Origin: Chloroflexia bacterium
GTDB lineage: Bacteria; Chloroflexota; Chloroflexia; Thermomicrobiales; UBA6265
Assembly (NCBI GenBank): GCA_013698285.1
Contig: JACCVE010000193.1
Span: forward strand, 1 to 13,462
Direction of reading: 5' to 3'
DNA length: 13,462 nucleotides
Shown: one piece after another, positions 1 through 6,436 of the stretch
Position numbering within the stretch: the stretch's first letter is position 1
How the letters are laid out: every line of letters begins with the position of its first letter
Notes under the pieces: generated by a model
Database searches by the model: none
The model's input: the letters and a program-made list of their open reading frames with translations, nothing else
What the model was told of the DNA's origin: nothing
Position numbers and translations under genes: made by a program

Positions 1-26
1 GTCCATGCCGGAACGGACGTACGTCA

Positions 27-53
27 TAGAGGGCGCAGCAAGCAGCGCCCCTA
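27..53. repeat. Hairpin-forming intergenic repeat unit
   Basis: The arms GGGCGC (31-36) and GCGCCC (45-50) enclose AGCAAGCA. The stem extends outward by TAG (27-29) against CTA (51-53), with one bulged A. A 10-bp palindrome GACGTACGTC sits just upstream at 16-25. From memory, closely similar GGGGCGC...GCGCCCC elements are scattered between genes in Chloroflexota genomes, so this looks like a dispersed intergenic repeat. Only one copy is present here, so repeat status cannot be shown from this window. It could also be the transcription terminator of a gene to the left, but no T-run follows it. Confidence 0.4.
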
Positions 54-60
54 CAGGATG

Positions 61-268
61 GGGTAAATTCATCAAACTGTGGTTGTTGGTGAGGTGGTAT
101 TGGCGGATTGATGGAGAATACTAAGACTGATGTCGTTGTGGGTCTTGGGGATGGCGGTGGTTTGATAACGGTAATCTTGTTGGTCGGGTTACCCCTCGCG
201 ACGACCGGTGTGGCCTGTGTCCATGTTTCGGGGTGGGCGGAAAGGGTCGGTGGACGGATCGTGGCGGA
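61..268. other. Non-coding, G-rich/C-poor lower-GC stretch
   Basis: No convincing gene is present on either strand. Bases 61-180 are only about 46% G+C, against roughly two-thirds or more in the neighbouring genes. In that stretch G outnumbers C about four to one (44 against 11 in 120 bases). The composition therefore differs sharply from everything else in the window. An imperfect dyad GATAAC-G-GTAATC lies at 164-176. The stretch could be a decayed insertion, a promoter-distal regulatory region, or part of the repeat immediately to its left. Confidence 0.45.
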
Positions 269-296
269 TTGACAGGGCATGGCGGACCCGTACAAT
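269..296 (+). promoter_or_regulatory. Strong sigma-70-type promoter for the dehydratase/SDR operon
   Basis: A consensus -35 box TTGACA (269-274) is followed by a 16-bp spacer and a near-consensus -10 box TACAAT (291-296). Transcription should start near 303. This leaves a 5' untranslated region of about 138 nt before the chosen GTG at 441. Within it a stable hairpin forms from GTCGGGCCG (385-393) and CGGCCCCGAC (401-410), with one bulged C. A tandem GACGAAGCC repeat follows at 408-425. No gene lies between the promoter and 441, so the promoter most likely serves the two-gene operon downstream. Confidence 0.65.
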
Positions 297-440
297 CGCG
301 GGGCCGAGGGGGCGACCGTGCCGATGAGCGTTCGTTGATGCACCCCGGCTTCGGGACGGCACGTCTCGAAGGGTGATGGGGTGCGTCGGGCCGGTCGCGA
401 CGGCCCCGACGAAGCCGACGAAGCCGACGATGGGGGTGGA

Positions 441-1619
441 GTGAAGATCACCGACGTCACGACGATTAAGCTGAGGTATCAGATGGATCGGCCGATGGCC
501 GATGCCATCCACTACATGCCCGCTCGGCCGACCCTGTTGGTGCGGGTACACACCGACGAAGGCATCGTTGGTTTAGGGGAGTCCGCGGCCTACGGGGGCT
601 CGCTGGAGAGCATGGAGGCGGTGGTCCTCGGCGAGCTCCGGACCACGGTTCTCGGCCAAGACCCGTTCAGGGTGGAGCGCCTCTGGAGCATGATGGCCAC
701 CCGGTCCCACCAGCGCGGCCGCCGGGGGATGCTGATGATGGGTATCAGCGGGATCGACATCGCCCTCTGGGACATCATCGGCCAGGCGACCAAGACGCCG
801 CTCTATCGATTATTGGGGGGGTACCGTGACACCCTCGACGCCTACGCCTCGGCCGGGTTCTACGCGGGGGACAAGGGGATCGGCGAACTGGCCGAGGAGG
901 TCGGGGGCTATGTCGAACGCGGGTTCCGATGCGTGAAGATCAAGGTCGGGCGAAACCCGGACGTGATGCTCAACCCCCTCCAGGACATGGATGCCGCCGG
1001 GTACGCGACGGTGCCGTTCGAGGAGGATATCGAACGAGTGCGGGCGGCACGGTCGGCGGCGGGCCGGGCGAAGCTGGCGATCGACGCCAACAATGCCTGG
1101 ACTCCTTCGGTCGCGCTGCGGTTCATGGACGCCATCGGGGACCGCGACATCGCCTGGCTGGAAGAGCCGGTCTCGACCGAGGATCTGGCGGGCAGCGTGG
1201 AGGTCGCCCACGCGTTGCGGACGCCGGTGGCGGGCTATGAGACCGAGACGGGTTTGCCCGGGTTCCGGGAGTTGATCGCGCGGCGGGCGGTCGACATCGT
1301 CCAACCCGACGTGATCTGGACCGGGGGTATCACCGAGACGCGGAAGGTGGCCGCCCTGGCCCAGGCCTACCACCTGCCGGTGATCCCGCACGTCTTCTCG
1401 TCGGCTGTGGCCTCGATCGCTAACATGCACCTGATCGCGTCGTTGCCGAATGGGGGATTGCTGGAGTTCGACCAGAACCCGAATCCGCTGCGGTCGGAGC
1501 TGTTCGAGGAGCCGTTGACGGTCGATGGCGACGGCCGGATCCGGCTGCCGGACCGGCCGGGGCTCGGTGTCACGTTGAACCAGGACACGCTTGAGAAATA
1601 CGCCTACCGGCTGTCGTAG
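441..1619 (+). CDS. Mandelate racemase/muconate lactonizing enzyme family protein (sugar-acid dehydratase or epimerase)
   Basis: This 392-residue cytosolic enzyme belongs to the enolase superfamily, mandelate racemase subgroup. Such enzymes abstract a proton alpha to a carboxylate, using Mg2+. An N-terminal capping domain (about 1-125) precedes a modified TIM barrel. The expected residues are present: K166-I-K168 (base), metal ligands D215, E241/E242 and E267, the D290/H317 dyad and E342. A segment of about 20 residues (roughly 170-190) is inserted after the KxK motif; I recall it from one dehydratase-like subfamily. I chose GTG 441 because GGGGGTGGA lies directly upstream and the family-like sequence VKITDVTTIKLRY starts there. 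An in-frame GTG at 381 would add 20 acidic, repeat-encoded residues overlapping a hairpin. The substrate cannot be read from sequence. The SDR 27 bp downstream suggests catabolism of a sugar acid or polyol derivative. Confidence 0.9.
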   Translation: MKITDVTTIKLRYQMDRPMADAIHYMPARPTLLVRVHTDEGIVGLGESAAYGGSLESMEAVVLGELRTTVLGQDPFRVERLWSMMATRSHQRGRRGMLMMGISGIDIALWDIIGQATKTPLYRLLGGYRDTLDAYASAGFYAGDKGIGELAEEVGGYVERGFRCVKIKVGRNPDVMLNPLQDMDAAGYATVPFEEDIERVRAARSAAGRAKLAIDANNAWTPSVALRFMDAIGDRDIAWLEEPVSTEDLAGSVEVAHALRTPVAGYETETGLPGFRELIARRAVDIVQPDVIWTGGITETRKVAALAQAYHLPVIPHVFSSAVASIANMHLIASLPNGGLLEFDQNPNPLRSELFEEPLTVDGDGRIRLPDRPGLGVTLNQDTLEKYAYRLS

Positions 1620-1646
1620 GCAAACGAGTGGCGAGAGGAGCCAACG

Positions 1647-2426
1647 ATGCGACTCGAAGGCAAGGTGGCGATCGTCACCGGTGGTGCGCAGGGAATTGGC
1701 CGGGCGACGGCCCGACGGTTCGCGGAAGAGGGGGCCAAGGTCGTGATCGCCGACCTGCAGGCCGACGCCGCGACGGCGGTGGCGACCGAGATCGAAGGTT
1801 CGGGTGGAGAAGCGATGGGCATCGCCGTCGATGTGCGAGACCGGGCGGCGGTCCAGGGCGTGGTCGATGCCACGGTCGAGCGGTTCGGTGGCGTCGATAT
1901 CCTGATGAACAATGCCGGGGTGATCCGGATCACGCCGTTCCTGGAGATCGACGAGGCGGAGTGGGACCTGCTCTTCGGGGTCAACTGCAAGGGTCTGCTC
2001 TGGTTCGCCCAGGCGGCGGCGGCGCGGATGATCGAGCAGGGCAGGGGCGGCAGGATCATCAACGTGGCGTCCCAAGCCGGTCGGCGGGGGGAGCCGCTGG
2101 TGCTGACCTACTGCGCGAGCAAGGCGACGGTGATCAGCATGACGCAGTCGATGGCGTTGGCCCTGGCGCCGCACCTGATCACGGTCAACGCCATCGCGCC
2201 GGGGATCGTCGATACGCCGCTGTGGGAGTCGAACGACCGTCGCTTCGCCGAATTGCTGGGCATGGAGGTCGGCGAACCGAAGCGGACCTTCGTCGCCACG
2301 ATCCCGCTGGGCCGGATCGAGCAACCGGAGGACGTGGCGGGCATGGCCGCGTTTCTGGCTTCGGCCGACGCGGGCTACATCACGCAACAGTGCTACAACG
2401 TAGACGGTGGCAACTGGCCGAGCTGA
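1647..2426 (+). CDS. Short-chain dehydrogenase/reductase, sorbitol/galactitol dehydrogenase-like
   Basis: This is a 259-residue classical SDR, a typical length for the family. It has the Rossmann motif TGGAQGIG (11-18), an acidic D36 after beta-2 that favours NAD(H) over NADP(H), NNAG (88-91), and the catalytic tetrad N113, S142, Y155 and K159 (YCASK). The C-terminus YNVDGGNW, with the preceding GRIEQPEDVAGMAAFLAS, recalls bacterial D-sorbitol/L-iditol and galactitol 2-dehydrogenases of the SmoS type. I infer oxidation of a secondary hydroxyl on a polyol or sugar acid. The start at 1647 follows GAGAGGAG with suitable spacing. The gene is 27 bp behind the enolase-superfamily gene on the same strand, so the two are probably co-transcribed. 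The exact substrate is unknown. Confidence 0.9.
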   Translation: MRLEGKVAIVTGGAQGIGRATARRFAEEGAKVVIADLQADAATAVATEIEGSGGEAMGIAVDVRDRAAVQGVVDATVERFGGVDILMNNAGVIRITPFLEIDEAEWDLLFGVNCKGLLWFAQAAAARMIEQGRGGRIINVASQAGRRGEPLVLTYCASKATVISMTQSMALALAPHLITVNAIAPGIVDTPLWESNDRRFAELLGMEVGEPKRTFVATIPLGRIEQPEDVAGMAAFLASADAGYITQQCYNVDGGNWPS

Positions 2427-2494
2427 TCCCGGGCGGTGCCTGACGGGACCGGGGCCGGGAACACGAGGGCCGGACCGCGACGCGCCCGGGCCGC

Positions 2495-2523
2495 TTGACC
2501 CGGGCCCGCGCCTTGGCTAGAGT
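2495..2523 (+). promoter_or_regulatory. Promoter of the DAHP synthase gene
   Basis: The -35 box TTGACC (2495-2500), a 17-bp spacer and the -10 box TAGAGT (2518-2523) form a good sigma-70-type promoter. The start of transcription is expected around 2529-2532. The -35 box lies inside a perfect 7-bp inverted repeat, GCCCGGG (2484-2490) and CCCGGGC (2499-2505). That repeat could be an operator, or could terminate the upstream SDR transcript, although no T-run follows. Confidence 0.6.
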
Positions 2524-2528
2524 GGCGC

Positions 2529-2797
2529 CCGATGTCCTTGGCGGGAGTAATCCGGAAACCGGATGATCACTCCACCACAGGAGCACCGGTGATGACCGGA
2601 ACGCCGCACCATCCTGGCCCGGAGGACACGATGTCCTCCCCGACGTTGGGCATCGAACATCGGCGCCGTACGCGGATTCCGTGTGAGCCGGGTCACGTCG
2701 CGCGGACGCGCGGTGGGAATGGTCGTGTCATGTGCCGGAGCGTGACGATCCGCTCACGGGCGATCGGCGCGTGTTGGGGCGGCGAGGGGAGCGAAGG
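2529..2797 (+). promoter_or_regulatory. Long hairpin-rich 5' leader of the DAHP synthase mRNA
   Basis: About 270 nt separate the predicted transcription start from the coding region. Successive hairpins are visible. The first is ATCCGG-AAA-CCGGAT (2550-2564), enclosed by GGAGT (2544-2548) and ACTCC (2569-2573). The second is CCGGT-GATG-ACCGG (2586-2599). The third is GGAGGACA-CGA-TGTCCTCC (2621-2639), a perfect 8-bp stem. The fourth is CGCGC-GGAC-GCGCG (2699-2712). A regulatory leader would fit an aromatic amino-acid gene. I see no T-box consensus (no GGTGGnACCGCG), and I do not recognise a known riboswitch class. An ATG at 2532, at the predicted transcript 5' end, opens a 92-codon frame that ends at 2810, across the DAHP synthase start. 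Its third-position composition is not strongly coding-like. Confidence 0.4.
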
Positions 2798-4108
2798 GTG
2801 TTGGTGGTGATGCGGCCTGGGGCCCCTCCGGCGGCCATCGAAGCGGTCCGGCGACGGGCCGACGACGCCGGACTGGAGACGATCGTCTACCAGGACGCCG
2901 ACCAGAGGATCATCGACGTCACGGGCGGGAATGCCAGCGACGCCGGAGATGCCCTGGCGGCGATGTCCGGCGTCGACCGCGTGGTCCGGGGTAGCCAACC
3001 GGAGCCCCTCATCACCAGCAACCTGCGGATCGCCGGCATCCGGCCCCTGGTGCCGCCGTCCATCCTACAGGAGCAACTCCCGCTCACCACGAAGGCGACC
3101 CGGACCATCCACCATTCCCGCCAAGACGCCAGTGCGATCCTGCGGGGGGAGGACGACCGGTTGCTGGTGGTGGTCGGACCATGCTCAATCCACGACGCCG
3201 GCGCGGCGATGGCCTATGCCAGGCGGCTGTCGGCGGTGGCCAGTGACCTGGCCGGCGACCTGCTGGTGGTGATGCGGGTCTATTTCGAGAAGCCCCGGAC
3301 GACGGTCGGCTGGAAGGGGCTGATCAACGACCCTCGCCTCGACGGCAGCTTCGCCGTCAACGAGGGGTTGGCGCTGGCGCGGAAGCTGCTGCTGGACGTG
3401 ATCGAGCTCGGATTGCCGGCCGGCTGTGAGTTCCTCGACCCGATCACGCCGCAGTTCATCGCCGACGCGGTGACCTGGGGCGCGATCGGGGCCAGGACGA
3501 CCGAGAGCCAGGTCCACCGCAACCTGACCTCGGGCCTCTCGATGCCCGTCGGGTTCAAGAACGGGACCGACGGCAACATCCAGATCGCGATCGACGCCAT
3601 GCGGGCGGCCTCGTTCCCCCACCAGTTCATGAGCGTCACCGAGCAGGGGGTCGCGGCGATCGTGGCGACGCGCGGGAACCGCGACACCCACGTCATCCTG
3701 CGGGGCGGCAGTGGCGGGACCAACTACGACGCCGGCAGCGTCCGGACGACCCTGGCGACGTTGCGGGCCAACGACGTGCCGGCGAGGGTGATGATCGACG
3801 CCAGCCACGGCAACAGCGCCAAGGACTACAGGCGGCAGGCGGTCGTCGCCAGCGACGTGGCGGAGCAGGTGGCGGCCGGGGAAACCGGCATCGTCGGGCT
3901 CATGCTGGAGAGCTTCCTGGCCGACGGCCGGCAAGATCTGGCCGACCCCGCCACGCTGACCTTCGGCCAGAGCATCACCGACGCCTGCATGGGCTGGGAG
4001 ACGACCGTGCCCGTGTTGCACGAGCTGGCGGCGGCGGCCAGGACGCGGCGTGAGGCCCGGGAACGGACGGGGAAGTCAAGTGAGAACCGGGCGCGGACGA
4101 ATCGCTGA
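2798..4108 (+). CDS. 3-deoxy-7-phosphoheptulonate (DAHP) synthase, hybrid: ferredoxin-like domain plus AroG-type barrel
   Basis: The enzyme condenses phosphoenolpyruvate and erythrose 4-phosphate, the first step of the shikimate pathway. From GTG 2798 it has 436 residues; E. coli AroG has 350. Residues 1-68 (VLVVMRPGAPPAAIEAV...) match the ferredoxin-like regulatory domain of type I-beta enzymes such as the Thermotoga one. Residues 74-420 are an AroG-like type I-alpha enzyme with GPCSIHD (127-133), KPRTTVGWKG (165-174), GARTTESQVHR (231-241), VGFKNGTDG (251-259) and SITDACMGW (392-400). All four metal ligands are present: C129, H337, E371 and D395. The AroG feedback-site residues D6/D7 are replaced by S74/N75. 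A basic tail (about 417-436) follows the barrel. GTG 2798 was chosen because GGGGAG lies 8 nt upstream and the domain begins there. An in-frame GTG at 2732 would add 22 unconserved residues. Both domain assignments rest on recalled family sequences. Confidence 0.93.
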   Translation: MLVVMRPGAPPAAIEAVRRRADDAGLETIVYQDADQRIIDVTGGNASDAGDALAAMSGVDRVVRGSQPEPLITSNLRIAGIRPLVPPSILQEQLPLTTKATRTIHHSRQDASAILRGEDDRLLVVVGPCSIHDAGAAMAYARRLSAVASDLAGDLLVVMRVYFEKPRTTVGWKGLINDPRLDGSFAVNEGLALARKLLLDVIELGLPAGCEFLDPITPQFIADAVTWGAIGARTTESQVHRNLTSGLSMPVGFKNGTDGNIQIAIDAMRAASFPHQFMSVTEQGVAAIVATRGNRDTHVILRGGSGGTNYDAGSVRTTLATLRANDVPARVMIDASHGNSAKDYRRQAVVASDVAEQVAAGETGIVGLMLESFLADGRQDLADPATLTFGQSITDACMGWETTVPVLHELAAAARTRREARERTGKSSENRARTNR

Positions 4109-4171
4109 TCCCCTCGGTCTCGGCCGAACCACCATCCTGGTGAAGATGCGGTCATAGGCGGAGGTCGAGAG

Positions 4172-4202
4172 CGCGGCATGCCGCGGGAGGTTCCCCCGGC
4201 GG
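4172..4202. terminator. Possible bidirectional terminator between convergent genes
   Basis: This lies between the convergent ends of the DAHP synthase gene (stop at 4108) and the ABC operon (stop at 4209). A perfect palindrome CGCGGCATGCCGCG (4172-4185) is followed by CCGCGGG...CCC..GCGG (4181-4202), which can also fold. Neither has a T-run on either strand, so this is not a canonical intrinsic terminator. Position and symmetry are the only support. Confidence 0.3.
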
Positions 4203-4208
4203 CCCGTT

Positions 4209-5345
4209 TCAGGACGAGGCGTCGGTCAAACCCGCGCCGGTGGCCTGCATACCCGCGGCCAGAGTGACGTCTCCGAGCCCGGAGGCGGATTCCGCGCCCA
4301 GTCCCCGCTCGCGAGCGACGACGTGGCAGGCGACTAGGCGCCCCTCCCCGACATCAAGGAGGGGCGGGGAGGCGACGTCACAGAGGCCGGGTTCAGCGTA
4401 GGGGCAGCGGGGGTGGAAGACGCAGCCGGAGGGGAGGTCGGCCAGGTTCGGGATGTCGAGGGCACGGAGTTGGAGCTTGTCCTTGGCGCGAGTCAGGTCC
4501 GGGTCGGCCTCGGGGATCGCGGCGGCCAGGGCCCGGGTATAGGGGTGGAGCGGGGCGCCGATCACCTTGGGGGTGCGGCCGTACTCGACCAATTTACCGA
4601 CGTACATCACGCCGACGTCGCCGTCCCAGGCAAAGTACTTCACCACCGCCAGGTCGTGCGTGATGAAGAGGAAGGCGACGCCCAACTCCTGGCGTAGCCG
4701 CAGCATGGTGTTGAGCAGGCTGACCCGGATCGAGACATCGACCATCGAGACGGCCTCGTCGGCGATGATCAGGCGGGGCTGGAGGGCGAGGGCCCGGGCC
4801 ACCGCGACCCGCTGCCGCTGGCCACCGCTGAGCTGGTGGGGGAACTTGCGGACGAAGTTGGCGGCGGGGCGGAGGTCGACCAGCTCCAGCAGCTCGATCG
4901 CCCGGTCGTAGGCAGCCCGCTTGCCCCGGACCAGCTTGTGGTGGAGCAGGGGCGAGGTCAGGGTGTCGAGGATGGTGTGGATCGGGTTGAGGGAGGCGTA
5001 GGGGTCCTGGTGGACGAGTTGGACGCCGCGGCGGTACTCCCCGAAGGCGGAACCGTGCAGCGAGCGCAGGTCGTGGCCCTCCCAGCGGACCTCGCCCGAC
5101 GAGGGCTTGAGGAGGCCGGCGGCCATCCGGGCCACCGTCGTCTTGCCAGAACCACTCTCTCCCACCAGGCAGACGACCCGGCCCGAACCGAGGGAGAGCG
5201 AGACGTCGTCCACCGCCTTGATCGGGCCGCGCCGGGTATTGAACGACCGTACCAGGTGGTCGAGGGCCATCAGCGCCTCGCCGGCCGGGGCGGGCAGAGA
5301 CGCACCGGGCGCGTCGTGGCGGATGGCCCGGTCGGTCGCGGTCAT
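4209..5345 (-). CDS. Peptide/opine/nickel-type ABC transporter ATP-binding protein, DppF/OppF-like
   Basis: This 378-residue protein is one of the two nucleotide-binding subunits that power the importer; it works on the cytoplasmic face of the membrane. It shows Walker A GESGSGKT (62-69), Q-loop Q113, signature LSGGQRQRV (172-180), Walker B IIADE (193-197) with the variant D-loop region AVSMVD, and switch H230. After the ABC domain comes the oligopeptide/dipeptide C-terminal domain (HPYTRAL... GCVFHPRCPYA) with cysteines 308, 314, 322 and 340. In some DppD-type proteins this pattern binds an iron-sulfur cluster. The ATG (5345-5343) overlaps the TGA of the upstream ATPase gene by four bases, implying translational coupling. 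It is the last gene of the operon. The substrate is unknown. Confidence 0.9.
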   Translation of the reverse strand: MTATDRAIRHDAPGASLPAPAGEALMALDHLVRSFNTRRGPIKAVDDVSLSLGSGRVVCLVGESGSGKTTVARMAAGLLKPSSGEVRWEGHDLRSLHGSAFGEYRRGVQLVHQDPYASLNPIHTILDTLTSPLLHHKLVRGKRAAYDRAIELLELVDLRPAANFVRKFPHQLSGGQRQRVAVARALALQPRLIIADEAVSMVDVSIRVSLLNTMLRLRQELGVAFLFITHDLAVVKYFAWDGDVGVMYVGKLVEYGRTPKVIGAPLHPYTRALAAAIPEADPDLTRAKDKLQLRALDIPNLADLPSGCVFHPRCPYAEPGLCDVASPPLLDVGEGRLVACHVVARERGLGAESASGLGDVTLAAGMQATGAGLTDASS

Positions 5346-6433
5346 GACGACACCCCGGTCTCGACCGGCTGGCGGGAGACCCGGTCGTGGTGGAAGCAGG
5401 CGGCCAGGTGGCCGGGGCCGACCACGAAGTCGGGCGGGATCTCCCGGTGGCAGATCTCGGTGGCGTAGGGGCAGCGGGGATGGAAGGTGCAGCCGGGCGG
5501 TAGGTCGAGCAGGTCCGGGGTCGAGCCCGGGATGGCGGTCAGAGGAGTGAACTGCTCGCCGGCGATGGGCGGCACGGCGTTGAGGAGCCCGACGGTGTAG
5601 GGGTGCTTGGGCCGGTAGAACGACTCCCGGACCGGCGCGAACTCGACGACCTCGCCGGCGTACATCGTCGCCACGTGGTCGGCCAGCTCGGCGGCCAGGG
5701 AGAGGTCGTGGGAGATGAAGAGCATCGTGAACGACAGGCGCTCGCGCAGGGAGCGAATCACGTCGATGATCGCCCGCTGGGTGAGGATGTCGAGGGCGGT
5801 GGTCGGCTCGTCGAGGATGATCAGGGCCGGTTCGAGCAGCAGGCTCATCGCGATCGAGACCCGCTGCCGCATCCCGCCGCTGAGTTCGTGGGGATAGGCG
5901 TGCATCACCCGGTCGGCGTCGAGTTGGACCATCTTCAGCAGTTCGGCGGAGCGGGCGTTGACGGCCCGGGTGTCTTTCCAGCCGTGGGCCGCCGCGGTGT
6001 CGCGGAAGTGGTCGCCGACGCGGAGGACGGGGTTGAGGCTGTTCTGGGCCGACTGGAAGACCATCGAACACTGCGACCAGCGGAACTCGCGAAGCTGGCG
6101 GTCGGTGAGGCGGGCCACGTCGATGACCTGGCCGTCGGTCTGGCGGAACCGAATCCGGCCGGAGGTGATCCGGGCGGCGCGGACCAGCATCCGGAGCAAG
6201 CCGAGCCCGAGGGTGGTCTTGCCGGAGCCGGACTCGCCGATCAGGGCGACGGCCTCGCCCGCGCGGACGACGAAGGAGACGTTCCGAACGGCCCGGACCG
6301 CGCCGCCCGGGGTGCGGTACTCGATCGAGACGTCCTCGACCGAGAGGACGACGCCCGCTTCGAGGGCGTCTCCGCCGTGATCGGGCGCGGTGGACCGGCG
6401 CGTGGTCCGTGCCGGGGAAGGCAGGGTTACCAT
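5342..6433 (-). CDS. Peptide/opine/nickel-type ABC transporter ATP-binding protein, DppD/OppD-like
   Basis: This 363-residue protein is the partner ATPase of the importer. It carries Walker A GESGSGKT (66-73), Q-loop Q127, signature LSGGMRQRV (184-192), Walker B LIILDEP (204-210) and switch H242. The oligopeptide-transporter C-terminal domain follows, with four cysteines at 315, 321, 328 and 346 that may hold an iron-sulfur cluster, as reported for a DppD homologue. SGGM rather than SGGQ is common in the OppD branch and distinguishes it from its neighbour. A ribosome-binding site AGAGGAG lies six bases before the ATG, inside the end of the permease gene; the stop of that gene is only 3 bp away. 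The first 25 or so residues are low-complexity and may be dispensable. Confidence 0.9.
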   Translation of the reverse strand: MVTLPSPARTTRRSTAPDHGGDALEAGVVLSVEDVSIEYRTPGGAVRAVRNVSFVVRAGEAVALIGESGSGKTTLGLGLLRMLVRAARITSGRIRFRQTDGQVIDVARLTDRQLREFRWSQCSMVFQSAQNSLNPVLRVGDHFRDTAAAHGWKDTRAVNARSAELLKMVQLDADRVMHAYPHELSGGMRQRVSIAMSLLLEPALIILDEPTTALDILTQRAIIDVIRSLRERLSFTMLFISHDLSLAAELADHVATMYAGEVVEFAPVRESFYRPKHPYTVGLLNAVPPIAGEQFTPLTAIPGSTPDLLDLPPGCTFHPRCPYATEICHREIPPDFVVGPGHLAACFHHDRVSRQPVETGVSS

Positions 6434-6436
6434 CGG

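Noticed and set aside
164..176. LacI-like operator GATAAC-G-GTAATC
   Set aside because: The halves are imperfect and too short to distinguish from chance, and no regulator gene is adjacent.
381..440. Upstream in-frame GTG start giving 20 extra residues to the enolase-superfamily enzyme
   Set aside because: The extension is encoded by a hairpin and tandem repeat, lacks a good ribosome-binding site and is not family-like. GTG 441 has a purine-rich GGGGGTGGA before it.
810..2387. 525-codon frame on the minus strand across the enolase-superfamily and SDR genes
   Set aside because: It is Arg/His/Pro-rich, antisense to two clear enzymes and matches no family. Such frames are expected in GC-rich DNA.
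2700..2730. T-box riboswitch sequence upstream of DAHP synthase
   Set aside because: GCGGTGGGAATGG is superficially similar, but the invariant GGnACCGCG core is absent and no terminator/antiterminator pair is evident.
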